Positions 54,924 to 64,000 of a DNA stretch of 64,000 bases are shown here, one piece after another. Position 1 is the stretch's first letter, and each line of letters begins with the position of its first letter. The stretch is from Paenirhizobium selenitireducens ATCC BAA-1503. Its GTDB lineage: Bacteria > Pseudomonadota > Alphaproteobacteria > Rhizobiales > Rhizobiaceae. The notes below the pieces were generated by a model. It did no database searches and was not told the origin of the DNA. It worked only from the letters and a program-made list of their open reading frames with translations. The translations under genes and the position numbers were made by a program. Location: positions 62,001-126,000 of the forward strand of contig NZ_JAEG01000007.1 of NCBI RefSeq assembly GCF_000518785.1. Reading direction: 5' to 3'.

Positions 54924-55583
54924 ATGTTTGTGACCCCCGCCTTTGCCGAGGAAACTCCGGCGCAGGGCCAGACCCATACGGGAGAGGCTCCGGCACAGGG
55001 CCAGATCCACACGGAAGAGGCTCCGGCACAGGGCCAAGTCCACACGGAGACCGGCGTCGCCCACGACGCAGGACATGGTGGAGGCGTTTTCCCGCCGTTC
55101 GACCAGTCTACCTATGCATCCCAGCTGCTCTGGCTGGTGATCACGTTCGGTCTTTTCTACGTGCTCATGCAGAAGGTCATCGTGCCGCGCGTTGGTGGCA
55201 TCCTGGAAAACCGGCATGACCGGATCGCCCAGGACCTCGACGAGGCCGCCCGGCTGAAGTCCGAGGCCGATACCGCCATTGAAACATACGAGCGCGAGCT
55301 CGCTGCTGCCAGGGCGAAAGCCGGGCAGATCGCAGCGACCGCGCGCGACAGCGCCAAGGCCAAGGCCGACGCCGAGCGGACCGCCGTCGAAGCGGAACTT
55401 GCCGGCAAGGTCGCAGCAGCCGAGGCCCGCATCGCCGAGATCAAGGCAAAGGCTTTCGCCGAAGTCGATACCATCGCCGTCGATACGGTCGGTTCGATCG
55501 TCGAGCAGCTGATCGGCACGAAGGCAACCGCCGCCGACATCAAGGCCGCCGTTAGCGGCGTCGCCGGCAAGCAGGGGGCTTGA
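54924..55583 (+). CDS. atpF2: ATP synthase F0 subunit b' with repeat insertion
   Basis: 219 residues from ATG 54924. One membrane helix ([20 protein letters not shown]) and a long coiled coil that makes the peripheral stalk with b. The N-terminal periplasmic part has a triplicate eleven-residue repeat with core APAQGQ and HTE/HTG (54951-55053), which is not part of the b' core. Pairs with atpF, whose ATG at 55586 follows the stop directly. Confidence 0.92.
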   Translation: MFVTPAFAEETPAQGQTHTGEAPAQGQIHTEEAPAQGQVHTETGVAHDAGHGGGVFPPFDQSTYASQLLWLVITFGLFYVLMQKVIVPRVGGILENRHDRIAQDLDEAARLKSEADTAIETYERELAAARAKAGQIAATARDSAKAKADAERTAVEAELAGKVAAAEARIAEIKAKAFAEVDTIAVDTVGSIVEQLIGTKATAADIKAAVSGVAGKQGA

Positions 55584-55585
55584 AC

Positions 55586-56071
55586 ATGCAATTCGACGCA
55601 ACATTCTTCGCCTTCGTCGGCCTTCTCCTGTTCTTCGCCCTGATCGTCTATCTCAAGGTTCCGGGCATGGTGGCGAAGTCGCTCGACGCCCGCGCCGACA
55701 AGATTCGTGACGAACTGGCCGAAGCCAAGCGCCTGCGCGAGGAAGCCCAGCACGTTCTGGCCGAATACCAGCGCAAACGTAAGGAAGCCGAAGCGGAAGC
55801 AGCAGGCATCGTTGCCGCTGCCGAACGCGAGGCTGCCATGCTGACGGCGGAAGCCAAGCAGAAGACCGAAGAGTTCGTGGCGCGCCGCAATGCGCTCTCC
55901 GAGCAGAAGATCAAGCAGGCCGAGACGGAAGCCGTCAACGCCGTGCGCTCGGCAGCCGTCGATCTGGCGATTGCCGCCGCCGAAGCGGTGCTTGCCAAGA
56001 AGACCGATGCGGCCGTGCAGGACAGCCTGTTCAAGGGCGCGCTGGGCGAGGTCAAGGCCCGCCTCAACTGA
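55586..56071 (+). CDS. atpF: ATP synthase F0 subunit b
   Basis: 161 residues from ATG 55586. An N-terminal membrane anchor (FFAFVGLLLFFALIVYLKVP) and an Ala/Glu/Lys-rich coiled coil for the peripheral stalk. Last gene of the operon; F1 genes are expected elsewhere, as is usual in rhizobia. A terminator follows at 56100. Confidence 0.95.
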   Translation: MQFDATFFAFVGLLLFFALIVYLKVPGMVAKSLDARADKIRDELAEAKRLREEAQHVLAEYQRKRKEAEAEAAGIVAAAEREAAMLTAEAKQKTEEFVARRNALSEQKIKQAETEAVNAVRSAAVDLAIAAAEAVLAKKTDAAVQDSLFKGALGEVKARLN

Positions 56072-56099
56072 GGTTGCCGATCATCTTGAGTGTTTGAGA

Positions 56100-56126
56100 A
56101 GCCGGGCCGAAACGCCCGGCTTTTTC
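56100..56126 (+). terminator. Rho-independent terminator of the atp operon
   Basis: AGCCGGGC / GCCCGGCT stem with a six-base loop followed by TTTTC. Confidence 0.85.
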
Positions 56127-56167
56127 TTTGCCGGTCCTGTGCCCACCGCGCCGTCTGTGGTGTCTTT

Positions 56168-56200
56168 CAAGGCAAGGCAAGGCAAGGCAAGGCAAGGCAA
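56168..56200. repeat. Pentanucleotide tandem repeat (GGCAA)6
   Basis: Six perfect GGCAA units from 56171 to 56200, preceded by CAA and followed by GGG. It lies in the convergent gap between atpF and rnhB, outside both genes. Copy number is likely to vary by slipped-strand pairing. Confidence 0.9.
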
Positions 56201-56255
56201 GGGCAGTGTGGCGAAGCGCAGTGGCGACGATGGCCGACACCTCACCGGCGCGCCG

Positions 56256-56927
56256 CTACTCCTGGCCGACCCCGCCGTCGATGCGCAGGGGTCTGAAGCT
56301 CATGCGGTGCAGGATGCAGGGGCCATGCACGGCGATGGCCGCCCTGTGGCGCTCGGTGCCGTATCCGGCATGGCTGTCGAAACCGTAGGCGGGGTAGACG
56401 AGGCCGGCGCGGGCCATCATCCGATCGCGGGTGACCTTGGCTATGATCGAGGCGGCGGCGATCGACAACGAACGCGAATCGCCCTTGACCACGGCCTTGC
56501 CCGAGCAGATCAGCCCATCCGGCACGTCGCGTCCGTCGGCCAGCACATGCAGCGGCGGCAGAGCGAGCCCCGCCACGGCCCGGCGCATGGCGTCGAGGCT
56601 CGCCTTGCGGATGTCGCTGGCGTCGATGTGGCGGGGCGAGGAGGAGGCAATGGAGACCGTGGCGGTGCCGAGGATCGCCTCGAACAGGCGCTCGCGATGC
56701 GCGGCGGTCAGCTTCTTCGAATCGTTGAGCCCTTCGGGGATGTTCGCTTCGTCGAGAATGACTGCCGCGGCAACGACGGGACCGGCAAGCGGTCCCCGCC
56801 CGGCCTCATCCGTGCCGGCGACGGGAAAGAAGCCGCGCCTGGCCGCCAGCCTCTCGAACTCGAAATCGGGGCCGGCCGGCAGGTCGGCGAAAAAACTCGG
56901 AGAATCGGGTGGCGTGCGAGATTTCAT
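56256..56927 (-). CDS. rnhB: Ribonuclease HII
   Basis: 223 residues from the ATG read at 56927 ([15 protein letters not shown]); a start at 57050 would add a basic leader. RNase HII cuts at single ribonucleotides in DNA and RNA-DNA hybrids. The metal site starts [20 protein letters not shown], then [15 protein letters not shown], and [17 protein letters not shown]. Its neighbours are the radical SAM gene upstream and the atp terminator downstream. Confidence 0.95.
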   Translation of the reverse strand: MKSRTPPDSPSFFADLPAGPDFEFERLAARRGFFPVAGTDEAGRGPLAGPVVAAAVILDEANIPEGLNDSKKLTAAHRERLFEAILGTATVSIASSSPRHIDASDIRKASLDAMRRAVAGLALPPLHVLADGRDVPDGLICSGKAVVKGDSRSLSIAAASIIAKVTRDRMMARAGLVYPAYGFDSHAGYGTERHRAAIAVHGPCILHRMSFRPLRIDGGVGQE

Positions 56928-57160
56928 GCGGCAGAAATCGCACGCGCACCCGATCTCCTGCAAGTCCCCGGCATCGACGGCCGGCAGGGGAAGCGGCCGT
57001 CGGGGCGGCAGCCAGGGACTTATCTTCCGGCGCAAGGCGGCGGACCGCACCGGAAACGGTAGGGGAGGGCGAGCCGACCCCGTTGGAAGGCAGGCGAGGG
57101 ACAGGCTCGCCTGAAATTGGAATGCGTCCAGACGCGCCCTCCGGGACGCATCCGCCTGTG

Positions 57161-58318
57161 TCAGAGCAGCGACAGCTGAACGCCGCTGCCGTCCGGCGGC
57201 ACGAACAGGTCGTCGCGCAGATGCGCGCTGCGGCGAACCATGCCGAGCCGCTTGGTCGCCATCTCGAAGCGCCGGCTGATCTGCCAGGCATAGGGACCGG
57301 CACCCTTCATGCGCTTGCCGAACTCGGCGTCATAGTCCTTGCCGCCGCGCATGGAGCGCACCAGCGACATGACGTGGCGATAGCGGTCGGGATAGTGCTG
57401 CAGCAGCCAGTCGCGGAACAGCGGGCTCACTTCCAGCGGCAAGCGCAAAAGCACGTAGCCCGCCTCCCTGGCGCCGGCGGCCTTGGCCGAATCCAGCACC
57501 CGCTCGATCTCGTGGTCGTTGAGGGCCGGGATCACAGGGGCCATCATCACGCCCGTCGGCACGCCGGCCTCGGTCAGCGCCTTGATCGCCTCCAGCCGCT
57601 TGGTCGGCGTCGAGGCGCGTGGTTCCATGGTGCGGGCAAGCTTGCGGTCGAGCGTGGTGACCGAGATTGCCACCTTGGCCAGGCCGCGCGCTGCCATCGA
57701 CGACAGGATGTCGAGATCGCGCAGCACGAGCGCCGACTTGGTGACCACGGTCACCGGATGATTGGCCCGGTCCAGCACTTCGAGGATCTGCCGCATGATG
57801 CGCCATTCCCGCTCGATCGGCTGGTAGGGATCGGTATTGGTGCCGATCGCGATGGTGCGCGGCTTGTAGCCGGCCTTGGCGAGTTCCCGTTCCAGTAATT
57901 TCGGCGCATCCGGCTTGGCGAACAGCTTGGCCTCGAAGTCGAGCCCGGCGGAGAGGCCCATGAAACCATGGGTCGGGCGGGCGAAACAATAGATGCAGCC
58001 GTGCTCGCAGCCGCGATAGGGATTGATCGAGCGATCGAACGGAATGTCGGGGGAATCGTTGCGGGTAATGATGGTGCGCGGCCGCTCGACCTGCACCTCG
58101 GTGCGGAAGGGCGGCATGTCCTCGAGGCTTTCCCAGCCATCATCGAAGGTGACGCGCTCATGCGGCTCGAAACGGCCGGAAGGGTTCATGCCGGCGGCGC
58201 GACCGCGGCGGCGGTCCACCTCGATCCTGAGACCCGAGGAGGCGACCAGTGCGTCGGCAATATCTGCCGTATTGGCGGGCTGGAAGGCAGCCCGCGCCAC
58301 AAGAGACAGCTCGTTCAT
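57161..58318 (-). CDS. PA0069-family radical SAM protein
   Basis: 385 residues from the ATG read at 58318 ([12 protein letters not shown]). The radical SAM cluster motif is in [20 protein letters not shown] (C-X3-C-X2-C). The PA0069 or Rv2578c-type group is widespread but of unknown role; some members are close to spore photoproduct lyase. It is close to rnhB on the same strand (233 bases) and may be linked with nucleic-acid work. No second Fe-S site was seen. Confidence 0.9.
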   Translation of the reverse strand: MNELSLVARAAFQPANTADIADALVASSGLRIEVDRRRGRAAGMNPSGRFEPHERVTFDDGWESLEDMPPFRTEVQVERPRTIITRNDSPDIPFDRSINPYRGCEHGCIYCFARPTHGFMGLSAGLDFEAKLFAKPDAPKLLERELAKAGYKPRTIAIGTNTDPYQPIEREWRIMRQILEVLDRANHPVTVVTKSALVLRDLDILSSMAARGLAKVAISVTTLDRKLARTMEPRASTPTKRLEAIKALTEAGVPTGVMMAPVIPALNDHEIERVLDSAKAAGAREAGYVLLRLPLEVSPLFRDWLLQHYPDRYRHVMSLVRSMRGGKDYDAEFGKRMKGAGPYAWQISRRFEMATKRLGMVRRSAHLRDDLFVPPDGSGVQLSLL

Positions 58319-58448
58319 GTTTGCTCCTCGCGGGGCCATCATCCCCGTCTCGATGATTAAATTCCTAGCGCGGAAATGAGAACATTGCAAGAACAAAAAT
58401 GCGAAAGTGGCGGTGGCAATCGTTTGTGCGATGCGATAGACATAGGCA

Positions 58449-58970
58449 ATGTTGACAGTGATGATGGAATGCCGCGATCAGGAGCCGGAGCTCGCCCAGA
58501 CGCTTTCCGTTCTTGTCGCCGGTGCGGTTGAAGGTCTGGTGAGCGACGTGATCGTGCTCGATCACGGTTCGTCGGACGGCTCGTCACGCGTCGCGGATGC
58601 TGCGGGTTGCCGGTTTTATGCGCAGTGGGACATCAAGGACGTGCTGCGTGCGGCGCGCGGCGAATGGCTGTTGCTGGTCGAGGCGGGCGCCCGCCCGCTG
58701 CATGGCTGGATCGACGAGATCGGCGAATATGTCGCGCTCAACAAGTCGCCTGCGCGCTTTTCGCAGTCACGCAATCACAGGCAGCCATTCTTTAAGCGGA
58801 TTGGCCGAAGCACCCCGCCGCTGGAGCACGGCTTGCTCTTGCCGAAGGGACAGGCGATTGCCGTCGCCCGGTCCGGCATGGCACTGGGGCAACTGGCGCT
58901 GGGACACAAGCCGCGCCGGCTGTCGAGCGAACTCGTCCCGTCCTGGGTGGCACGCCAGGGCCGCGTCTGA
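58449..58970 (+). CDS. Small glycosyltransferase family 2-like protein
   Basis: 173 residues, shorter than most GT2 enzymes. The N-terminal part fits the nucleotide-sugar-binding half (VIVLDHGSSDGSSRVADAAG then GEWLLLVEAGARPLHGWIDE), but the acceptor-binding half is missing and the DXD motif is not clear. It could be an orphan nucleotide-binding domain or a truncated gene; the frame is clean and neighbours are intact, so I favour a real small protein. Convergent with ispE. Confidence 0.65.
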   Translation: MLTVMMECRDQEPELAQTLSVLVAGAVEGLVSDVIVLDHGSSDGSSRVADAAGCRFYAQWDIKDVLRAARGEWLLLVEAGARPLHGWIDEIGEYVALNKSPARFSQSRNHRQPFFKRIGRSTPPLEHGLLLPKGQAIAVARSGMALGQLALGHKPRRLSSELVPSWVARQGRV

Positions 58971-58992
58971 GGGCGTCGGCCGTCGGCGTGAT

Positions 58993-59892
58993 CTAGCCGA
59001 TTGCGTTTCCGGTCGTTTCCGTCGCCTGGAAATACCAGTCCGGCCGCAATTGGCCCAGTTTCTGCTCCGCAGCATCCGCGCCGGCCCGATCGTCGTATAT
59101 GCCAAAGCAGGTCGCCCCCGAACCGGACATGCGCACCAGACGCGCGCCGGCGTTCCGCAGCATGTCCGAAATCTCGGCGATCTCGGGCAGGAGCGCGCGG
59201 GCAGGGGCTTCGAGGTCGTTGCGCTGGTCGGCCAGGAAGCCGATCCATTCGCCGCGGTCGCCCTCTTCCGGCGGCGCGTCGATCGGCGGGTGGTCCTTAT
59301 GGGTCAGGCGCCGGAAGATGTCCGGCGTCGAAACCGCTTGCAGCGGATTGGCGAGCACCAGGGCAAAGCGTGGCATGGCGTCCAGCATGTCGATCTGTTC
59401 ACCGATGCCGCGCGCCCGGAGCGGCCGGCTTTCCAGGCACATCGGCACGTCGGCGCCAAGCTTCAGCGCGATTTCCGAAAGCCTGTCGGGAGAAAGCGAG
59501 GCCTGCCAGAACCGCAGGAGGCCTCTCAACGTCGCTGCGGCGTCCGCCGAGCCGCCACCGATCCCCGAGGCAACCGGCAGGTTCTTTTCCAGTTCGATGG
59601 CCACCGGTCGTGTCGTCCGCCCCTGTGCGGTCAGCGCATCCCGCAGCAGGTCACGCGCCTTGAGCACCAGATTGCCGTCCTTGCCCTCGGCCGTGTCCGA
59701 CAGAAGCGGGCCGAAGCGGCCGGCAAGGTTGAACGAATCGCGCTCCGCCGGCGAGAAGCTCAGCCGGTCGCCATGGCTGGCGAAGGTCACGATGCTGTCG
59801 AGCAGGTGATAGCCGTCGGCCCGCTGGCCGGTAACGTGCAGCGCCAGATTGATCTTGGCCGGCGCCGCCTCGCTCGTCGCATGGGCAGGCAT
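58993..59892 (-). CDS. ispE: 4-diphosphocytidyl-2-C-methyl-D-erythritol kinase
   Basis: 299 residues. GHMP kinase of the non-mevalonate isoprenoid pathway. APAKINLALHVTGQRADGYH is the N-terminal signature and PVASGIGGGSADAAATL the ATP-binding loop. It phosphorylates the 2-hydroxyl of CDP-methylerythritol. It stands four bases from the TPR gene upstream on the same strand and probably forms a transcript with it and perhaps with the polyprenyl synthase gene at 62025, an isoprenoid gene as well. Confidence 0.95.
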   Translation of the reverse strand: MPAHATSEAAPAKINLALHVTGQRADGYHLLDSIVTFASHGDRLSFSPAERDSFNLAGRFGPLLSDTAEGKDGNLVLKARDLLRDALTAQGRTTRPVAIELEKNLPVASGIGGGSADAAATLRGLLRFWQASLSPDRLSEIALKLGADVPMCLESRPLRARGIGEQIDMLDAMPRFALVLANPLQAVSTPDIFRRLTHKDHPPIDAPPEEGDRGEWIGFLADQRNDLEAPARALLPEIAEISDMLRNAGARLVRMSGSGATCFGIYDDRAGADAAEQKLGQLRPDWYFQATETTGNAIG

Positions 59893-59896
59893 GGCG

Positions 59897-61900
59897 TCAG
59901 TTGCCGTTCTTCGGCATCTTCAGCTGCTGGCCGGGATAGATGCGGTCCGGATTGCGCTTGAGGCCCGGATTGGCGTTGATCAGGTCGATGAATCGCTGCC
60001 CGTCGCCATAGGCTTCGGTGGCGATATCCCACAGGGAGTCGCCGGCCTTGACCGTGTAGCCGTCTTCGCCGGCCGTGGCCTGGCTCTTTTCGGCGTCGGC
60101 CATGGCACCGGTCTGAGCCGGCTCGCCCCCCTTGGCGGCGACTTCCGGAGCGATCTCCGGCAGACCGTCACGAAGTTTCGCTTCGATCTTCGGGATCTCC
60201 GCCAGGTCCGGCTTGGAAATCAGCGCCCGCTTCCACTGGTAGGTGGCTTCCAGCTTGCGGCCAACGCGCCAATAGGCGTCGCCCAGATGGTCGTTGATCG
60301 TCGCGTCTCCGGCCTTGAGCTCGATCGCGCGCTCCAGCTCCCGCACCGCCTCGTCGAAACGGCCGAGGCGAAAATAGGCCCAGCCGAGCGAGTCGACGAT
60401 ATAGCCGTCGTCCGGGCGAAGCTCGACCGCCTTGCGGATCATGTCGAGGCCTTCGTCCAGGTTGCGGTTCATGTCGACCCAGGAATAGCCGAGATAGTTG
60501 AGGACCTGCGGCTGCTCCGGATTGAGTTCAAGCGCCTTGCGGAAATTCGGTTCCGCCTGATCCCATTTCTTCAGGCGCTCATAGGCGATGCCGCGCTGGA
60601 AGAAGATCGACCAATAGCCCTTGGCCGGGTTCGAGCCGATGATCTCGACGGCCTTGTCGTAGTTCGCCGCCATGGCGGGATAGTCCTTGGCGTCAGACAG
60701 CACGCTTCCATAGGCGAGATAGCTGCGGATGTCGGCCGGATCGGAATCGATCAGCGACTTGAGGTGCGCGCGGGCTTCGTCGACCTTGCCGGTCTCGGCA
60801 AGCGTTAGGCCGAGCTGCAGTTCGGAAATGCGGCGCATCGGCGAGGTGGCCGGCACCTGGCCGTAGAGGCGGATGGCCCGTTCCGGCTGCTTGGCGGCCT
60901 CGGCCAGTCCGCCAAGCATGATCAGCGTGTCGGCGCTCGTCGGGTCGAGGGCGCGGGCGAGCTGCAGATAGAGCATCACCGTGTCTTCAGCACCGTCGCG
61001 GTTGAGCGCGCCGCCGATCGAGAACAACACGCCGGCCGCCCCCTGGGCCGCGGTCTTGGCGAGCGGTTCCGGCTTCTCGCCGGCCTCGATGTGCTCGCGC
61101 AACGCCTTGAACGGGGCGAAGTTGGAGATCAGCTCGTCGCCGGTGGAGATGGCATCCAGCGCCTTCTGCTTGTTGCCCAGCTGCGCTTCGAATGTCGCAA
61201 GCGCGATGACCGTGCGGGTAAACGTATCGGGCGCGGTGGCGACGCCCGACTTGTCGGTGAGCGCATCGACGAAATTGCGACGGGCTGCGTCGGCATCGCC
61301 GATCAGGGCGGCGATCGCGCCGGCATTGTAGTGCTGGAAGATGCCGTACCATTCCGGGCCCTTCAGCCCTTCGACAAGGCTCAGCGCTTCCTTGCCCTGG
61401 CCGGCGCCGACCTTGGTCCAGGCAACGAGCAGCTGGTTCATCAGCCGGTCGAGGTCGTTCGGTCCGCTGTAGGTCAGGATCTTTTCGGCACCGGTGAAGT
61501 CGCCCTTGCGAACGGCTTCGAGCGCGCGTGCGACCGAGGTGACGCGTTCGACGGCATCGTCGCTCTTCAATTCCTCGGCAAGGACCACGCCCTCATCGAA
61601 ATCGCCGTTCATGAACAGGGCGATCATCAGCCGTTCCTGAATGTCGAGTTCGTTCGGCGAGAACGACAGGGCCTTCTTGTAGAGCGCGATGGCGTTCTCG
61701 TAGTCCCTGTCGGCGTCGGCCGTGCGGCCGGCGAGGAAGGCGCCGGAAAACGTGTCGACGCTTTCGAGGTCGAACGTCTGCGTCTCGGCAGGCTTCACCT
61801 CATTGGCAGCCTGGGCATGCACGAGGCCGGAAGGGAAAACGCCGACCAGGAAGGCGAGCGCCGTACCGGCGAGCAGACGGATGGCAAGACTTTGCCGCAT
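59897..61900 (-). CDS. TPR-repeat protein with C-terminal LysM domain
   Basis: 667 residues from the ATG read at 61900 (MRQSLAIRLLAGTALAFLVG), which is a signal peptide. Many TPR units fill residues 60-590 (DRDYENAIALYKKALSFSPN, then LGRFDEAVRELERAIELKAG). The end is a LysM domain (YTVKAGDSLWDIATEAYGDG). It is a periplasmic peptidoglycan-associated scaffold. The LysM probably binds glycan, so it may hold envelope proteins together. Upstream of ispE. Confidence 0.88.
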   Translation of the reverse strand: MRQSLAIRLLAGTALAFLVGVFPSGLVHAQAANEVKPAETQTFDLESVDTFSGAFLAGRTADADRDYENAIALYKKALSFSPNELDIQERLMIALFMNGDFDEGVVLAEELKSDDAVERVTSVARALEAVRKGDFTGAEKILTYSGPNDLDRLMNQLLVAWTKVGAGQGKEALSLVEGLKGPEWYGIFQHYNAGAIAALIGDADAARRNFVDALTDKSGVATAPDTFTRTVIALATFEAQLGNKQKALDAISTGDELISNFAPFKALREHIEAGEKPEPLAKTAAQGAAGVLFSIGGALNRDGAEDTVMLYLQLARALDPTSADTLIMLGGLAEAAKQPERAIRLYGQVPATSPMRRISELQLGLTLAETGKVDEARAHLKSLIDSDPADIRSYLAYGSVLSDAKDYPAMAANYDKAVEIIGSNPAKGYWSIFFQRGIAYERLKKWDQAEPNFRKALELNPEQPQVLNYLGYSWVDMNRNLDEGLDMIRKAVELRPDDGYIVDSLGWAYFRLGRFDEAVRELERAIELKAGDATINDHLGDAYWRVGRKLEATYQWKRALISKPDLAEIPKIEAKLRDGLPEIAPEVAAKGGEPAQTGAMADAEKSQATAGEDGYTVKAGDSLWDIATEAYGDGQRFIDLINANPGLKRNPDRIYPGQQLKMPKNGN

Positions 61901-62024
61901 GAAACAGCCTTTCAAGAATCGATGACCAGCCGCCACGGGCTGTTGATACCCCAGAATGCGGGAATGATTCCTGCACAGAATGGCTTTTTTGAAGCAGCCC
62001 CGCAAGGCGACCCCCGGTGACGCG

Positions 62025-63041
62025 TCAGTTGACGCGGGCAATGCAGAAATCGATGACGTCCATCAGTGCCGACTTCCATTCGCTCTCGGGGAGCGGCGCC
62101 AGTGCATCGCGGGCGATCGTGCCGTAATGCAGGGCGCGGGCAATGGTGTCGTTCAGTGCGCCGTATTTGGTGATGAGGCCGAGCGCCTTGTCCAGCCGGG
62201 CGTCGTCGTTCTGCCCCTGCTCAATGGCCTCCCGCCAGAACTCGCGCTCTTCCTTGGTGCCGCGCCGATAGGCGAGGATGACCGGAAGGGTGATCTTGCC
62301 CTCGCGGAAATCGTCGCCGACATTCTTGCCGAGATCGGCCGCCTTGCCGCCGTAGTCGAGCGCATCGTCGACCAGCTGGAAGGCCAGCCCGAGATTCATG
62401 CCGTAGGATTTCAGCGCATTGCGCCCGGCCTTGTCGGCGCCGGCGATGATCGGGCCGACCTCGGCCGCGGCGGCAAAGAGCGCCGCCGTCTTGGCGCGGA
62501 TGACCGACAGATAGTCGTCCTCGGTGGTCTCCATGTTCTTGGCGACGGAAAGCTGCAGCACCTCGCCCTCGGCGATTACCGATGCGGCGGCCGACAGAAC
62601 ATCGAGCGCTTCCAGCGAACCGACCTCGACCATCATGCGGAAGGCCTGGCCGAGCAGGAAGTCGCCGACCAGCACGCTGGCCTGGTTGCCCCAGATCATG
62701 CGGGCGGTCGACTTGCCGCGGCGAAGATCGCTCTCGTCGACCACATCGTCGTGCAGCAGCGTCGCGGTATGCATGAATTCCACGCTGGTCGCGAGCTTCA
62801 CGTCGCCATCGCCCTGGTAGCCGAACAGCGCGGCGGAGGCGAGCGTCAGCATCGGCCGCAGCCGCTTGCCGCCGGACGAGATCAGGTGGTTCGCCACTTC
62901 GGGAATCATCTGAACGTCGGATCCGGCCTTCGACAGAATGAGCTGGTTCACCCGTTCCATGCCCGGCTTGGCCAGGTCCACCAGAGGCTGGATGGATGCC
63001 TGTTTGTTTTTGTTTTCCTCAAGCGGTATGACTACGCCCAA
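62025..63041 (-). CDS. ispB: Polyprenyl (octaprenyl) diphosphate synthase
   Basis: 338 residues from a TTG read at 63041 (MGVVIPLEENKNKQ), which matches the start of rhizobial homologues as I remember them. Long-chain trans-prenyltransferase with the first Asp-rich motif in LLHDDVVDESDLRRG and the second in LAFQLVDDALDYGG. It makes the side chain for ubiquinone. Product length (C40 or C50) is not deducible. It is divergent from the DUF2007 gene with about 100 bases between starts. Confidence 0.93.
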   Translation of the reverse strand: MGVVIPLEENKNKQASIQPLVDLAKPGMERVNQLILSKAGSDVQMIPEVANHLISSGGKRLRPMLTLASAALFGYQGDGDVKLATSVEFMHTATLLHDDVVDESDLRRGKSTARMIWGNQASVLVGDFLLGQAFRMMVEVGSLEALDVLSAAASVIAEGEVLQLSVAKNMETTEDDYLSVIRAKTAALFAAAAEVGPIIAGADKAGRNALKSYGMNLGLAFQLVDDALDYGGKAADLGKNVGDDFREGKITLPVILAYRRGTKEEREFWREAIEQGQNDDARLDKALGLITKYGALNDTIARALHYGTIARDALAPLPESEWKSALMDVIDFCIARVN

Positions 63042-63148
63042 CGCACCGGACTCCTATTGCATTCTCGGCGCGACAATAAAAAGCGGCCGCATGATGGGCA
63101 AGCCCGAATCGGCCGCATAGACCTTTTTAGGGAGGGTTTTGAGGCGCA

Positions 63149-63379
63149 ATGCACGAGATAATCCGCAGCAACGACGTCGTTCTCCTGTCCTTTGCCGAGA
63201 GTCTGATGAAAGATGCGGGAATTTCCTGCATGATCGCCGATCAATCCATGAGCATTCTCGAAGGTTCGCTCGGAATGTTGGCGCGTCGCCTGCTGGTGGA
63301 GAGTGATCGGGCAGACGAGGCGCGCCGCATCCTCACCGATGCCGGCCTCGGCGACGAGCTGCGTGATCCGGTGAACTGA
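63149..63379 (+). CDS. DUF2007 protein
   Basis: 76 residues. The pattern (IIRSNDVVLLSFAESLMKDA then SILEGSLGMLARRLLVESDR) is DUF2007, a ferredoxin-like fold thought to bind or transport signals, often next to a tRNA methyltransferase in rhizobia. It stops three bases before that GTG start and is likely co-translated with it. Confidence 0.88.
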   Translation: MHEIIRSNDVVLLSFAESLMKDAGISCMIADQSMSILEGSLGMLARRLLVESDRADEARRILTDAGLGDELRDPVN

Positions 63380-63382
63380 ACC

Positions 63383-64000
63383 GTGCCCGCCTCCGAGCAG
63401 ATCGCCGAAACCATCGACGCCTTTCACCGCGGACGCTTCCATCTTGTCCAGCCGAAGGGCCGGGGGCATCGGGCCGGCATGGATGCCATGCTGCTAGCGT
63501 CTCTGGTCGACGCCACGGATGCCGTGTCCGTGGCCGACCTTGGCGCCGGCGCCGGTGCTGCGGGTCTGGCCGTCGCCGCCCGGCTCGCGGATGCCAAGGT
63601 CACCCTGGTCGAGCGATCCCCCGAAATGATCGCCTATGCGGCACGGAGCCTGGGGCTTGCCGAGAATGCGGCGCTTGCTCACCGCATCTCGCTGATCGAA
63701 GCCGACGTCACCTTGACGGGCCGGGCGCGGGTCGCCGCCGGCCTCGTCGACGACGTGTTCGACCACGTCATCATGAACCCGCCTTTCAACGATGCCGGCG
63801 ACCGCAAGACACCGGACGCGCTGAAGGCCGAAGCCCATGCGATGACCGAGGATCTCTTCGAAAGCTGGATCCGCACGGCAGGCGCCATCATGGTGCCGGG
63901 TGGCCAGTTGTCGCTGATCGCCCGGCCGCAATCGATTGCCGACATCATCGACGCCTGCGGCCGGCGTTTCGGCGGGCTCGAGGTGACGCCGGTCTATCCG
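63383..64000 (+). CDS. trmN6: tRNA1(Val) (adenine(37)-N6)-methyltransferase, 5' part
   Basis: 206 codons visible from a GTG at 63383; the gene runs off the right edge. N6-adenine methyltransferase fold with VADLGAGAGAAGLAVAARLA as motif I and HVIMNPPFND as the NPPF catalytic motif, typical for TrmN6/YfiC. It modifies A37 of tRNA-Val. Follows DUF2007 tightly. Confidence 0.88.
   Translation, partial: MPASEQIAETIDAFHRGRFHLVQPKGRGHRAGMDAMLLASLVDATDAVSVADLGAGAGAAGLAVAARLADAKVTLVERSPEMIAYAARSLGLAENAALAHRISLIEADVTLTGRARVAAGLVDDVFDHVIMNPPFNDAGDRKTPDALKAEAHAMTEDLFESWIRTAGAIMVPGGQLSLIARPQSIADIIDACGRRFGGLEVTPVYP

Noticed and set aside
56168..56200. Possible CRISPR or origin iteron array
   Set aside because: Pentamers are contiguous with no spacers; a microsatellite explains them.

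Overview
The window is a gene-dense, GC-rich stretch of a Rhizobiales chromosome, most likely Rhizobiaceae; the genus cannot be fixed from this sequence. Supporting signs are the split F-type ATP synthase with atpI-B-E-F'-F standing alone, the hisS-hisZ-hisG cluster, a groESL operon with a CIRCE element, the rhizobial 'accctctgccctgccgggcatc' type of intergenic palindromic repeat (quoted in part below), and many small families typical of the order (DUF2093, DUF4170, DUF2007, TIGR01459 HAD proteins). I see no tRNA, rRNA, insertion sequence, prophage or CRISPR array. Almost everything is housekeeping, so the interest lies in unusual pieces inside ordinary genes.

Layout. 1-4.8 kb: an L,D-transpeptidase start, two convergent 3-methyladenine glycosylase paralogues, a HAD phosphatase, a secreted DUF305 pair and small genes. 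4.9-9.4 kb: hisS, hisZ, hisG and a methyltransferase, with repeat elements between hisS and hisZ. 9.5-14.7 kb: DoxX, a PAS-like protein, about 1 kb of non-coding DNA, groEL-groES, and a soxR/monooxygenase-like divergent pair with a well-formed SoxR promoter. 14.8-20.6 kb: chrA, a HAD protein, ribF, and a small accessory cluster with a DapA-fold protein that lacks its catalytic lysine. 20.8-31.9 kb: ileS, a lipoprotein, an acetyltransferase, a diguanylate cyclase, tadA, a pseudouridine synthase with a long RGD-type tail, rsmD, a patatin and a Kef-type antiporter. 32-40 kb: PmbA/TldE, an inositol-phosphatase-like enzyme, DUF4170, waaA, a HAD protein, lpxK, DUF2093 and mutL; this block couples lipid A/Kdo assembly with mismatch repair. 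40.3-46.4 kb: a PAS-receiver protein, a GGDEF-EAL protein, a PRC-barrel protein, an SMP-30 lactonase and a LuxR-type regulator. 46.6-53.1 kb: a candidate sigma-54 small RNA, mrp, hsp20, corA, kup and a cell wall hydrolase. 53.2-64 kb: atpIBEF'F, rnhB, a radical SAM protein, a small glycosyltransferase, ispE, a TPR-LysM protein, a polyprenyl diphosphate synthase, DUF2007 and a truncated tRNA methyltransferase.

The strongest unusual signals are: (i) both aminoacyl-tRNA synthetases in the window, HisS and IleS, carry an in-frame internal block of lower G+C and foreign codon use, falling in the HisRS insertion domain and the IleRS editing domain; (ii) a sigma-54-type promoter followed by a structured, terminator-like transcript upstream of mrp; (iii) a probable pseudo-enzyme of the DapA family; (iv) a 104-bp tandem repeat that re-copies the last codons of groEL. 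All functional statements rest on motif recognition by eye; no database search was run.
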